Of a stretch of 64,000 nucleotides of DNA, positions 1 through 11,577 are shown one piece after another. Within the stretch, counting starts at the first letter, position 1. Each line of letters opens with the position of its first letter. The stretch covers positions 5,704,001 through 5,768,000 of the forward strand of contig JAPNXP010000002.1 in NCBI GenBank assembly GCA_028753945.1, written 5' to 3'. The notes under the pieces are model-generated. The model was not told where the DNA came from and searched no databases. It was given only the letters and a program-made list of their open reading frames with translations. A program made the position numbers and the translations under genes. This DNA is from Hexactinellida sp. DTS-2022 (Eukaryota > Porifera > Hexactinellida).

Positions 1-868
1 AGAGGGTTGGAGACTTAAACTGCCCTAACACAGAAATAATATCAGTCAAACATAGCATAAACTGTCTGTTACTATTGATACAAAATCGAGCTATACTTAA
101 GATGCTGCTGAAATTTTTGAACTATTAATATGATAATTTTACTTTGCAAACAAATAACATTATGTAACATTCTTATTAACGGGACTTTATGAGGAATAGA
201 TTAAATACACCACATAGATTTATAATTCTAAATAATTAGTCTCTTTGCGTTATAAGGCCGCGCAGTGGCTGTCAATTGAGGTGTATAGCGTCGAACCGTC
301 GCAAAGTGACCGAGACCAAAGGAATCGTTCATATATGCTTTGACAAACTACTATATAAATATAGTTATATTTAGAATTTGGGAGATAGATCTTTATATTA
401 TAAATAGGTTTTACTATGGCAACTACATACATTCGTTTATACGAACACTAAAGGAACGTCAAGATGTCTACTCAACATAATTTCGCATTAACTGTTGTCA
501 TTTGTATTGAAAAGCTTTTGAAATGCGCTAAATACATTGTGTACTAAACATAAATTCGTATATACAATGTTTGTATAAGGCTCTACAAGGGAACCCAGAC
601 CCCTCAAGGGAACCCAGACTCTTTTTGAGTTTTAACACAAACGATTCCCCATCATCGAATACTATTACATAATTTACCGACCACTAATAAAATAATATTA
701 TACGAGCGCGCTACGCTAGCTCGGTCGCTTCGCGACGTGTAACACACAGAAAATAGAAAAAATATTATTCCCTATTTTATGATAAAATGGGTATACACTT
801 CGCCTTTCGTGGTTTGTATAATTTTGTCAATTAAATTGTCAACCGCACATAGTTGGTTAAAGGATTTC
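1..868. other. No gene seen; AT-rich flank
   Basis: No supported coding region: the open frames are short and have no recognisable motif. A 14-base segment (AAGGGAACCCAGAC) occurs twice near 588-620. A short GC-rich patch at about 703-740 resembles the CG-rich subterminal parts of hAT MITEs seen elsewhere in the window, but no terminal repeat could be paired with it. Confidence 0.5.
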
Positions 869-905
869 ATTTACCTTATTATAGGAAATTAACGCGCCAT
901 GAAAT

Positions 906-3361
906 CAGTGGCGTGGCTAGGGTGGTGCGCGGTGGTGCGGCGCACCACCTCAGGTGATGCGTATTTATATATGCTACGTACCAGTACAAGTGGTGCATAT
1001 AATGTGCACAAATACATTTTATGAGATTGGCAAACAAATGGTTTAACCGTAGACTGCCTAATCGCCACACAGTTTGGCAGTGCCAAAAAACGTAGTAAAT
1101 AAACTCCAAATTTCAAAATATTTCCGATTTAAAAATGTTTTTATATTCTCTATCGATTTCAATCATAAAAAAGTTTTTTTGAAATTTCAAGATGATGACA
1201 TAGCATAAAAGTGTCATCTGCCACTTGAATGCCACCTCAATTATAAATAATAAAATGTAAACTTTGGTTGTGCAAAACATGTTTGTTATGGAATTCAATG
1301 TATAGACCCTTTTTTGAATGTTTACTCGTATATTTATGGAGTTGTGGGACATAATGGAATTTTCTTACATTTTTCATCATCCATGGTTCAAAAAAACAAA
1401 CTTTAGTAGTTTTAATATATTGATGTAGATTTAGTATTATGCGTCCGAATCGATTTAAATATGTTATCCAAAATGGAATATTATGACCCCACATGATATA
1501 GTTTTAAAGTACGACCAGGGACTTCTTTAATATAGGGACTGTAAACTTCGTTTTACGGTAAAATTAGCGTAGGCCTAAAACAGTATTGATACTTATTGAT
1601 ATCCCGTATTCCGCTAATGCTAGAGATAGGAAATGTACTATTGTCGTATAGGAAGTCATATTTTGGGAGTCCAACGGTAATATTGGTTTATCGAAAATAT
1701 TTGTGGAATGTAAGTTATGCGATTTTCTCACCCTTCCATATATGGTAATTTTGTTAAAATCTCGAGATTACTTAACTTTATACATATGAAATGTATCATT
1801 TTCGTACAGGAAATCATATTTTGGGAGTCCAACGGTAATATTGGTTTATCGAAAATATTTGTGGAATGTAAGTTATACGATTCTCACACCTTTCCATATA
1901 TGGTAATATTGTCAAAATCTCGAGATTAGTTAGTTTTATACATATGAAATATATTATTGGCGAATGGGAAATGGGAATTCATATTTAGGGACTCAGTAGA
2001 TCACATTGATTTACCTAAGGCGTTCCCATTAGCCTATATTATTATTTTGGCACTCTCCACAGGAGGATTGCCCCGACCCTGTTTTGTAGTTTAGCTAATT
2101 CTTACATTATTAAAAAATCTTGATAAGTTTCTTTCAAATCTATATTTAAATCAATGTTGTCCAATAAAATGTATTCGGTTAACCGGTTACCGTTGCTGAC
2201 ATCGGTTAACGATTAGAGATTTTATTAACCAGTTAGCCGGTCTGTTGAATAACAGTAGAGTTATTGGGAAATTAATGTATAAAGTATTAAATTTTTTTGA
2301 ATTTTATCTGAATATGTAGTCCTATCACCACTTTATACATCTCATCACCACTTAATACATTTTATTGGACAACATTGATTTAAATATAGATTTGAAAGAA
2401 ACTATCAAGATTTTTTAATAATGTAAGAATTAGCTAAACTACAAAACAGGGTCGGGGCAATCCTCCTGTGGAGAGTGCCAAAATAATAATATAGGCTAAT
2501 GGGAACGCCTTAGGTAAATCAATGTGATCTACTGAGTCCCTAAATATGAATTCCCATTTCCCATTCGCCAATAATATATTTCATATGTATAAAACTAACT
2601 AATCTCGAGATTTTGACAATATTACCATAAATGGAAAGGTGTGAGAATCGTATAACTTACATTCCACAAATATTTTCGATAAACCAATATTACCGTTGGA
2701 CTCCCAAATATGATTTCCTGTACGAAAATGATACATTTCATATGTATAAAGTTAAGTAATCTCGAGATTTTAACAAAATTACCATATATGGAAGGGTGAG
2801 AAAATCGCATAACTTACATTCCACAAATATTTTCGATAAACCAATATTACCGTTGGACTCCCAAAATATGACTTCCTATACGACAATAGTACATTTCCTA
2901 TGTCTAGCATTAGCGGATTACGGGATATCAATAAGTAACAATACTGTTTTAGGCCTACGCTAATTTTACCGTAAAACGAAGTTTACAGTCCCTATATTAA
3001 AGAAGTCCCTGGTACGACTAACTTCATTTATTCTCAGGATATATCGTTTCAAAGAAAAATTGTTTGTCGCCATTTTTGGACAAAATATTGAACAAAATTT
3101 TGCAAAAGATTTTAAATGTTGACAAAATATGAATGCCTTGATGTCTTTTGAATATAAAAGTTAATTCTTTTTATTCAAAAGAATTGTAGTGAATTAGAAA
3201 TTCATGAAAAAGCTTTCGGCAGTATTGTGTTAATATGTTTATATTAACAAAATCCTCCGAAATACGCAGGAAATAAAATTTCACATGCACTTGCGCACCA
3301 CCGCAACGTGGCCGCACACTACCAGTGCACCACCATAAGTTGTATCCTGGCTACGCCTCTG
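906..3361. mobile_element. hAT-type element, 8-bp TSD, no transposase
   Basis: It starts CAGTGGCGTGGCTAGG and ends CCTGGCTACGCCTCTG, imperfect inverted repeats of the common hAT type. An exact 8-bp duplication CATGAAAT flanks it (898-905 and 3362-3369). There is no transposase; most of its length is the foldback at 1516-3011. Part of the left interior (about 1045-1500) resembles 29251-29720, so that stretch is shared with another element. Confidence 0.85.
1516..3011. mobile_element. Large foldback element, 7-bp TSD (Galileo/P-like?), copy 1
   Basis: Two inverted arms of about 655 bp, almost identical, surround a core of about 180 bp. Each arm holds two tandem units of about 166 bp (left arm about 1636-1970). 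The termini are CAGGGACTTC and the duplication is GTACGAC, 7 bp (1509-1515 and 3012-3018). The 70-codon open frames in the arms simply reflect the repeat. Long foldback arms with internal tandem repeats plus a 7-bp duplication are features of Galileo elements of the P superfamily; the assignment is by structure only. Confidence 0.85.
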
Positions 3362-3388
3362 CATGAAATTAACGCGAATTGCTCCAAT

Positions 3389-3555
3389 TCGCGTTAATTT
3401 CCTTCGCGTTAATTTCCTTCGCGTTAATTTCCTTCGCGTTAATTTCCTTCGCGTTAATTTCCTTCGCGTTAATTTCCTTCGCGTTAATTTCCTTCGCGTT
3501 AATTTCCTTCGCGTTACTTTCCTTCGCGTTAATTTCCATCGCGTTAATTTCATGG
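3389..3555 (+). repeat. 15-bp tandem array, about 11 units
   Basis: About eleven units of GCGTTAATTTCCTTC, almost without variation, are followed by looser ATGGAGCGTTTATTTC-like units up to about 3630. Because 15 is a multiple of three, several frames stay open across the array on both strands. The resulting LRVNF or RRKLT repeat proteins are not evidence of a gene. Confidence 0.95.
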
Positions 3556-4151
3556 AGCGTTTATTTCATGGAGCGTTTATTTCCATGACCTTAATTTCAT
3601 GGAGCGTTAATTTCCATGACCTTAATTTCATGCAATATATACGTACAGTACATAATGGATATAGTGATAATGGTTGGCAACAGGGGTTTATCTAGGATTT
3701 TCTTGGACGGCACTTTATTATGGAGATAGATGTTTTACGGCACCTTAAAGGTTTTAGCCGTAATACATGATCGGTGTAATTCAATGATGCTGCATTATTT
3801 AAGGAGGTAAATTTGTACGGTACCCAAACAGAGGTTTATCCAGGAGTTTCTGGGCGAGAAAATCTTGCCATGCATCCGGCATCAATTTAAGTACCAACCC
3901 GGCACCTAAATCGAATCACACTACAAGCACCTTGTCACCTCAGCCTATCCCTGGATGGCACCTAAAAGTGCCGGCCGGGCACCTAGATAAACCCCTGGTT
4001 GGGAAACGAGGTTTTTGGCCAAGTTATCACTGTATCCAATACATATATCACTAAATCTATCATCACTATTTCCATTATGTGCTGTACATTTAGCAAATTT
4101 ATACAATGGATGGACAAACTCTCAAGTTATATATTTTTCTCTTAAAGTAAA

Positions 4152-4292
4152 TCTACTTTTCGCATGCGATATTGCTACTTTTCGCATGCTATTTTGTTAC
4201 ATTTCGCATGCGATATTGCTTCTTTTCGCATGCGATTTTACTTTTCGCATGCGATTTACTTTTTGCATGCGATTACTTTTCGCATGTAATTT
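4152..4292 (+). repeat. GCATGC-containing array
   Basis: Seven or so irregular copies of TTTTCGCATGCGA, a unit centred on the palindrome TCGCATGCGA, are spaced 13-26 bp apart. Two copies recur in the opposite orientation at about 13697-13742 in the second family member. Confidence 0.9.
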
Positions 4293-4547
4293 GCATTCGA
4301 TGACGATAACACAGCACGCAGATGAAAAAGGAACTAGTAATAAATATATAAAACTCAAATCTACAATAAGTTTTGTTTTGATTTGTTATTGTATTTGCAT
4401 TAATAAATTTATTTTTGTAATATGCCTCGGCAAATGGTCAAGAAAAATGCAAAGTTGGTACGTGCACGAACTTTAGATCAGTTTACCGAAGCCACAAGGG
4501 AGAAATTTGGTTTGGTGTTTATGTTGCAGTTTAAACGCGAGATTGGT

Positions 4548-4680
4548 GTGAACGCGTGTACACCAGTGTACACGCGTTCACACCAACTTGTCTGGTGTAC
4601 ACGCGTTCACACTGGTGTAAACGCGAGATTTTATTAAGTTTAGTTAATCTCGCGTTTACACCACTGCAAACGCGAGATTG
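4548..4680. repeat. CGCGAGATT / CGTGTACAC palindrome cluster
   Basis: AACGCGAGATT and its reverse complement alternate with AACGCGTGTACACC and its reverse complement, so the segment can fold into several hairpins. A shorter version lies at about 13470-13585. Confidence 0.85.
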
Positions 4681-5001
4681 GGGATTTATTATACTTGTGG
4701 TTCATTTATATTAAATAGCTAACGTGGTATTTGTTGACCATGCTAGGCAGGATTATTATGGGAATGGGAATCATTTTATTCACTGTGGGATTCTATTATA
4801 AGTGTGTGTACTATTTATTAATACGTAGACCCAAGTGCACTATATACACAGCTCTGATATTTGTCGGTATATACCGATATATACCCTTTGAAATCTTGTG
4901 TAATTGAATAGGTCTGAAGTATTTTCCTACAGTTACGTTACCCTGACTGTATCATTTGATAAGAAATAGTATGTATGGCATCTCGTTCTTGCCAACTGTT
5001 C

Positions 5002-5179
5002 CAGTAATTCTTTTAAGAGAATACTTATCCACCGATCATCGGCGTTTGTATTAAAAACCTCGCTACTTTCTACCGATTGTTTTTTTATGTTTATAAAAAA
5101 CATCATCGGTAGAAAGTAGCGAGGTTTTTTAATACAAACGCCGTTGATCGGTGCATTAGTATTCTCTTCTTTTAAACTG
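5002..5179. repeat. Hairpin MITE-like palindrome
   Basis: Two arms of about 75 bp are close to perfect reverse complements and are separated by about 27 bp. The arms include AACCTCGCTACTTTCTACCG. A transcript from either strand would form one long stem. No target duplication was found. It could be a tiny MITE or a hairpin RNA precursor; the sequence does not decide. Confidence 0.75.
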
Positions 5180-5182
5180 TCA

Positions 5183-7155
5183 ACGTCAAGGAATATATTA
5201 TACATACCAACTCGCTCATTAATTTCCTTATCTTAATTATTTTCATTTAGTACTAATTATAAATGTTGGTACAAGCTATAAGGGTGTTTCCTGGATCAAT
5301 AAATTTACATTTATCAATGAATAGAGATAACGAACATTTATATATCTATTACGACCAGTGGCGTATGTTGTAATTTGTGTGCGAGAAAAAGCACTCGCGT
5401 ATTCTCTTGGTAAGTTTGCTTATAATTATTGGCATAAAACCAAAATACTTATAAGCGTTAAAATCTCTTGGCATGTTCAACGTAAGCCATCGCTAATCCG
5501 AACGGGAGAAATGACAATTTTTTATTTTAAAAAGAGAATAATTTTAAATTGGAATTGGAAACATTCTAATTATACGAGTATAGTTTCGTTTGGAATAATG
5601 ATGTTCGGATTAGCTAGGGTGTATTGTACTAATATATAGGTCTGTTATATACAACACATTATCTGGCAAAGTTGTTGAGATATAAAACCCAGGACTATTT
5701 CCCAATATTGAACGAACATGATTGATATACGTTTTCTTACTTTTATTTATTATAAGTTACGCGAGGTAGCAGAACTTTGTATTACTACTTATAATAGCTA
5801 GCATACCAATGCATCAAGGAATATCAATCAATAATTTGCTTTTATTAGGAGCAATGATACACTTAACGGATAAACTTCCAACTATTATCACTACGAAATC
5901 CTACTAAGGATTAGATGCTTCAACATATTTGTTAAGACATACGTGTCCCCTATGACACTTGGTATTGCAGCTTCGACCTGACTTCTTGCTGGGACAACTC
6001 TGCACAGTGGGAATTTTCAGGGCTGAAGTGGAAATAGGAAAACTATGCTATATAGACTCTAATGAAGTATTATTGACATATAGGTTATCGGTAGCTGCAA
6101 ACTGAATGGAATTATCAAAAATGATGTACGTATTCACCTAAACGTAGTTCTAGACAATTTATGTTAATTCTATCATAAATTATACTTTAGGTTTGTTAAC
6201 AAATTTTTTATTGTTCACCCATGATTATTGATTATATTTCTTGAACAAGGTATAATTTTTTCAAAAATCCTAATATATATGGTTCAAAGTTATTAAGTAA
6301 TTTACGTCGCGCCTTTTCGCGCATTTAGAAACTATTTTATAAGAATTTTACATCACCTAGGTTTTAGAGCTAGTAGAACCTAGTTTTGACAGTATTGTTG
6401 AGATCTCAGTATGTACAAAGTAAACTTCCACTAATTTGCCGACAGTTCAGCTCCCTGCTAAACTTTAATTCATCAAATTGACACCGAAATGTTTGATATT
6501 AGTCAGATTCTAATTCATTGTAGCCCCTAACTCACTGGATTCGAGTTAAGAAATTCTGAAGCTTCCTTGTTATGCATAAAAAATAATTTTAATTGAAGGA
6601 GTATAATTTGTACTTGAATCACTTATCTTAATAAATTAATTAATAATAAAAGAAAATATCTGTGGGCAAAGTTTTGCGCATCTGGAATTTGGTTTATATT
6701 GAAGTTAAATATGTATACTTTATATTAAAAACACAAAAAAAAACGCATAAACCTGGACACGATATTTCCCATCATCTTGAAGGAGGGGGACTAAGCAAGA
6801 ATTTATTGTCCGAATCGTATATTTTCCGTTAGCCACATCACATAATCAATTTACACTGAGATGTTATTATGATATATAATATATATAATTAAATCATGTA
6901 TATCAGAATATTCAAAAGAGAAGTAATTCTGAAGAACAGTGTTCTCAAAATATGCAATGAAGCATTAGTAACTTTCTATAACCGCAAAATAGAAATTCCA
7001 ATTGTCAAAAATCTAATACTTTGAAAAGTCATAACAACCAAAATTTTTCTTAGATCAGAATGAAATTATGCATTACTTGGTTATTTGATATTCTGAATTC
7101 ACTGGTAAGCACGAATTCAAGTTTCAAGAGAATGATAATTTTATCCTATTTCCAC
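5183..7155. other. No gene seen; contains a dispersed repeat
   Basis: No coding region is supported. The stretch 6015-6270 (GTGGAAATAGGAAAA...TGACATATAGGTTAT) has a clear, diverged copy in the same orientation at 40330-40580, so at least that part is a dispersed repeat. The rest is AT-rich without recognisable structure. Confidence 0.5.
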
Positions 7156-9053
7156 CTAAATTCCCACTGTGCTCTGAGTCTTGCAATGCTTACATCTGCA
7201 AGCTGAGCTGCTAGAAATACCGAGAGAAGCACTCTGCATTGCCTCTGTCGGGGTAATCGTTACAGGAGGAACGGAATCCAAAGAGAGAATGTTAGCTGGA
7301 CATAATTCAAACTGGTTACGGCTATAATTAACTGCCAGTGTTCCTTGAGTCGTGCCGATGGAGTATGTAGATTCATCTCTACTCGTAATACATCCAAGGA
7401 TGTTGCGAGGACCCAATGAGTGCATCTTATCAGGCCGGTAGATAGGGATTAATACTGAATCTCTCACTTCAGCATCCTTGAATTTCTTCGATGCAGTATT
7501 AAGCATTCTGTCTTGTTGTTTCTCCTGACAGCGCTTGATACCAGCCCTCATCTTGTTGCACTTTTCTTTTCTTGATGAAAAGTCACATGCGGGACGCACA
7601 ACACTGCTTCCGTAGCCTTCCTCTCCCTCAGACCTTCCACATATGATGTGGATGAAGCCAAAACAGCGTGGACATGTGTGTGCACCAGAAGTTACTACTC
7701 CACAAACTACACAGTCTAGAGTGGAAATCGAACAACTAGCCTGAATAGGATCTGGTGAAGTTAACGGAGATCTTGTAGATGTGTAATAATTAGATTCAAG
7801 TAATTCATCTGAAATCTGGTTTTCGGAGACAAAGGAACTTAATAGAGGTGGTGGAGCAGTGATATTTGAATGAAAGGACATCAAATTGTCACTGACAATT
7901 GTCCCAACTGGGATAGCTGTCAAAATTTCATTCTCGTACTCGTCGATTTGAGTGGGAAATTTCGAAAGAGGAGGAGATGGAATTGACGAATACGATTGAT
8001 ACTCGCTTACTTCTAACTCTGCGTTTAGAACCTCTGCAAGACCAGGTTCTACAATGTTCCTCTGGAAGACCTCGATATCATCTTCAGTATTAATATCTGG
8101 CCAGAATTCATGGGGTATGCCAATATTCGTTAGTTCCATTGGCGGCTTCTTGTTATAAACAGCTTCATAAGGAGTCATCCGGATAGCAGTATGATAGCTG
8201 GTGTTATGATTCCACTGAACCCACCTTAGGTACTTCACCCAACAATGGTCGTTGTTGTTATCTCGCATCATTCCGAAAAGGCCGTCTTTGATATCTCTTT
8301 CCACAGCACCCTGGGACTCTGGGTGTCTGGGTTTTCCGTGGACTATTTTTATAGTTGGCCATTTCGTTGCTAGAGTAGTAGAGAGGAGATTGTTAGAGAA
8401 CTCCCTACCATTGTCTGAGTGGAGAATGTGTGGAGGTCCGGAGTCTCAAAAGATATCGAGCAAACTCTCGCATACCTCTTCAGCCGACTTACGTTTAAGC
8501 GGAACCAGGTTGATCTTCTTGGTAAAATGATCCAAATAGACCAACAGATATTTGTAGGGTGCAACCCCATCAGCGGACAAGTTGACCTCGAGATTTTGAT
8601 CGCTCATATCGATCAAGTCCATCTGTGCCCTGCTCAGGAAATGGGTGGATGTGATGGTTTCACAACTACACTCTTAAGAGACTTCTTGGCTTTCTTTAAG
8701 TGACATACATGGCAAGTTTTGACAAAAAGCCCACAAATCTTTTCTGTCACGCCATGATATTTCAGAGCAGCGTGCTTGTAGAGCTTGGTTCTACCTGTAT
8801 TAGGCCGGATCAAGAAAAGTACAATTGGTCGGATCAACTTCTACCTAAGGGAAAAGTTGCCTTTACTCCTTTCTAGGATTATAAGAAATTTAGATCCGAA
8901 AAATATATTGATTTGACCCTTGCGGTTTAATAGTTTTGCTGTGTCACTTTCACATAATTGACCTTAAATCCTCCGAATTTTCAAAATCCTTTGACTTAGC
9001 CCCTTTAAATGTATTAATTAGTAATAGTAAGTCGCCAATTTGCTGTCGAATAG

Positions 9054-9062
9054 TATATAAAG
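9054..9062 (+). promoter_or_regulatory. TATA-like box inside the left TIR
   Basis: TATATAAAG lies about 350 bp before the transposase start codon. Being inside the inverted repeat, it has a mirror copy at 11768-11776 on the minus strand, so each end may carry an inward-facing promoter. This is inferred from sequence alone. Confidence 0.4.
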
Positions 9063-9411
9063 CTAATCTCCATCTATTAGGATACTAAAGTTATGAAGAA
9101 TTTCTTTGTATTTTCGATCATACCCTAATAATATCACCCCCCCCCCCTCCTTCCCTCCTTCTTCCCCAAATTTGAAAATGCATAACACTAGCTTTATAAT
9201 TGTCAAACATAGTTGATTTCTGTGTCTAAATCTAAATTCATCATTAAATTGGTTTAAAGATATTTCATACACATTCCTTAACCCATGCATTTAACTTAGT
9301 TACCATTTATCTAATATGGAATTTATGGTTAATTATTGTATCTTCATAAATACTCTGATCAGATCAACCCTTTAGAGTATTTTTATTCCTATAATTTATT
9401 GATCTTTGAAT

Positions 9412-11577
9412 ATGGCAGAATACACGCGTGGTAAAATATTTCATCCTGTGTTCGGTTACCCTGGACCTATACCAGAAAATCAACTCCCAACAAAACTAGA
9501 TCTGTATAATCATTACAGAATGCTTAGAAATGAAAATTCGAAATTCACTAGAGACGATATTGCGAAAGAACTTACACAAATAATAGTGCGCATCTATGAA
9601 AAGTCTTCTATACCAACAATATCTGAGATCAAAATAAAACAATACATCAATTCTGGTATTATTGAGAGAGCTAAATACCACGGAAAAAGTATCCAAAACA
9701 AGCAACAACCTGACCGTGTCCAACCTATAATTTCCGAATTCAATGTTCTGTTCGACGTCTCGAGTTGTAAATGCCCGATTGAAGAAGGCAAATGTTTTTG
9801 CTCTTTCGATAAAAAGATACCAAGCCGCGAGTGGCCATTTCTCCTTGATCAGCGAAACGCTAGAAAATTATTTTTATCCAGCTTGGATCGCTCGACCACC
9901 TCCAAAAATATTGCTGCTCAAAAGAGAAAAGAGGCACAATATGAAAGAGAAGAAAGCGAACTGAAGAGACAACAACCTGATCAACCTTCGCAGGAATTTT
10001 TAGAATGTGACCTTGAAGAGTTTGAATCTTACGACCCAAATACATCGAATAATCACAAGCATACACGTAATCATAATCAATTGCGAAATTTAGCCATAAT
10101 GTGTGATAGATATCAGATAAGCGATCGCGCAGGCGCAGCTATAGCCAACGCAGTACTCCAGGATTACGGTATTATCACACCAGATGAAAATAGTCTAATT
10201 ATTGATAGAAACAAACTACGTAGATCGAGATTTTCAGAAGGAAGGGTTCTAGCTAACGAAGCTCACGAGAATATCACGGATATCACTGCGATTTATTTTG
10301 ATGGCCGTAAAGATCAAACTCGAGTGATGGTAGAGAGAGAGGATGGAAATCTGCACCAGGATACTGTGAATGAAGAACATTACACCGTCTTATCTGAACC
10401 AGGAAATCAGTATATTGCCCATGTAACACCTAGTTCTGGTAAATCAAAAGATATAGCAAGGGAATTGGTTGATCTTTGCAGGGAGCGGAATTCAGATTTA
10501 AAGGCTGTTGGAGCTGATGGAGCTCGAGTAAACACTGGAATCCATAATGGATGTATTAGACTCCTTGAACTAGAGTTCTCAAAACCACTCCACTGGTTTA
10601 TTTGCCAATTACACAGTAATGAACTTCCATTGAGGCATCTCTTTGAGAGAATAGATGGGAAAACCAGTGGACCCAATAGTTTTAAAGGAGTAATTGGAAA
10701 AGAACTTAATTCTGATTTTGCTAGCAAGCCAATCGCGGTTTATAATCCTATATGCGGTAAAAGTCAGTACATCAATTGCGAGATTCTCAACAATTTAAGT
10801 ACAGATCAGAAATATCTATATAATATATGTCATGCAGTTCAGTCTGGTAACTGCTCATCTGAACTTGCATCGATGCAACCTGGCCCTATACATCATGCTA
10901 GATGGACAACTTTAGCCAATAGGTTACTTCGATCTTACATTTCAACGATCCATCCTACACCTGAATTATCCCGAATTGTCTATTTTATCGTCAATTACTA
11001 TGCACCAGTTTGGTTTAGAATTAAGAGTAATTCTATATGCACAGATGGACCTAGAAACCTATTATATGCAATATCTTTACTGCGAGAGTTGCCGGACTAC
11101 GATCAAGAAGTAGTTTGTGATGTGCTACAGAGAAATGCATATTTTTGTCATCCAGAAAACCTTCTGTTATCGATGCTTGCAGACAATGATGTGCAAATTA
11201 GACAAAAGGCAGTCAACACTATTTTAGATATCCGCACCAACAATTCATCATTTGGACAGAATGAAATTCGCCCATTTAAGCTTCGGTTCACTGCTGAAAC
11301 ATACGTGGATATGATTGATTGGGAAACATCTCTTATCACAGAACCGCCTTTGACAAAACACCTCTCAAAAGAAGTACTACTTAATAGTGTGTATACTCCT
11401 ATAGAAATACCAGGATATCCATGCCATACACAAGCTGTTGAAAGAACTATTCAACTGGTTACAAAAGCTTCATCATCAGTAACAGGGGAAGAGGCGAGAC
11501 ATGGATTAATTCTTACAAAGCTAACCTCGAGAGAACAAATGCCTGCTTTTGAGTCAAAAAAAGATTATACATGTTAA
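9412..11577 (+). CDS. DDE transposase, hAT-like uncharacterised family, intact
   Basis: A 721-residue protein from the first in-frame ATG (9412) to TAA. A cysteine cluster CKCPIEEGKCFC (residues about 119-130) may bind zinc. A charged, probably coiled stretch spans about 165-205. The catalytic region shows YFDGRKDQT (Asp 297), VGADGARVNTG (Asp 369), a C-x2-H motif in WFICQLHSNEL (398, 401), LSTDQKYL, HARWTTLANR, a helical region with HPENLLLSML, and HTQAVERTIQLV (Glu 677) near the end. The D, D, CxxH, E order is that of hAT-like RNase H transposases. From memory, similar proteins occur unnamed in arthropods, cnidarians and molluscs. It should cut and join the ends of its own element in the nucleus. 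No BED finger or typical hAT C-terminal dimerisation motif is visible, so membership in hAT proper is uncertain. Confidence 0.88.
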   Translation: MAEYTRGKIFHPVFGYPGPIPENQLPTKLDLYNHYRMLRNENSKFTRDDIAKELTQIIVRIYEKSSIPTISEIKIKQYINSGIIERAKYHGKSIQNKQQPDRVQPIISEFNVLFDVSSCKCPIEEGKCFCSFDKKIPSREWPFLLDQRNARKLFLSSLDRSTTSKNIAAQKRKEAQYEREESELKRQQPDQPSQEFLECDLEEFESYDPNTSNNHKHTRNHNQLRNLAIMCDRYQISDRAGAAIANAVLQDYGIITPDENSLIIDRNKLRRSRFSEGRVLANEAHENITDITAIYFDGRKDQTRVMVEREDGNLHQDTVNEEHYTVLSEPGNQYIAHVTPSSGKSKDIARELVDLCRERNSDLKAVGADGARVNTGIHNGCIRLLELEFSKPLHWFICQLHSNELPLRHLFERIDGKTSGPNSFKGVIGKELNSDFASKPIAVYNPICGKSQYINCEILNNLSTDQKYLYNICHAVQSGNCSSELASMQPGPIHHARWTTLANRLLRSYISTIHPTPELSRIVYFIVNYYAPVWFRIKSNSICTDGPRNLLYAISLLRELPDYDQEVVCDVLQRNAYFCHPENLLLSMLADNDVQIRQKAVNTILDIRTNNSSFGQNEIRPFKLRFTAETYVDMIDWETSLITEPPLTKHLSKEVLLNSVYTPIEIPGYPCHTQAVERTIQLVTKASSSVTGEEARHGLILTKLTSREQMPAFESKKDYTC

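Larger units (their letters stand above)
869..4850 (-). repeat. GCGTTAATTTCC repeat family, copy 1 (split by a hAT)
   Basis: This is a composite non-coding repeat. Its parts are a terminal GCGCGTTAATTTCC motif, a 15-bp array, a GCATGC array, a CGCGAGATT palindrome cluster and a unique end near 4695-4850. The same parts in reverse order form 13290-14635, so they are one family in two orientations. The copy is interrupted by the hAT at 906-3361. Minisatellite-rich, palindromic, protein-free elements of this kind are often non-autonomous Helitron-like elements, but no diagnostic Helitron end was identified. Confidence 0.6.

Noticed and set aside
1717-1929. 70-codon frame conserved in both 7-bp-TSD foldbacks (also 51286-51498 and 52169-52381)
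   Set aside because: It recurs only because the arms are repeated DNA; it overlaps the palindromic motifs, has no protein motif and breaks in one arm of copy 1.
3363-3695. 110-codon frame of LRVNF repeats and its minus-strand RRKLT counterpart as a gene
   Set aside because: Both are produced by a 15-bp tandem array whose unit length is a multiple of three.
4015-4476. 153-codon frame rich in Phe/Leu/Cys
   Set aside because: It runs through the GCATGC array and AT-rich flank; composition follows the repeat.
5358-5639. 93-codon frame after CAGTGGCGTATG as a gene
   Set aside because: No motif and background-like composition; the hAT-like end has no partner.
8252-8703. Two 92-94-codon plus-strand frames
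   Set aside because: They are antisense shadows of the integrase core on the minus strand.
9139-9152. Poly-C and poly-G runs as assembly errors that would invalidate the TIR
   Set aside because: The tract occurs at the mirrored position in both TIRs and flanks match on both sides; only its length is uncertain.
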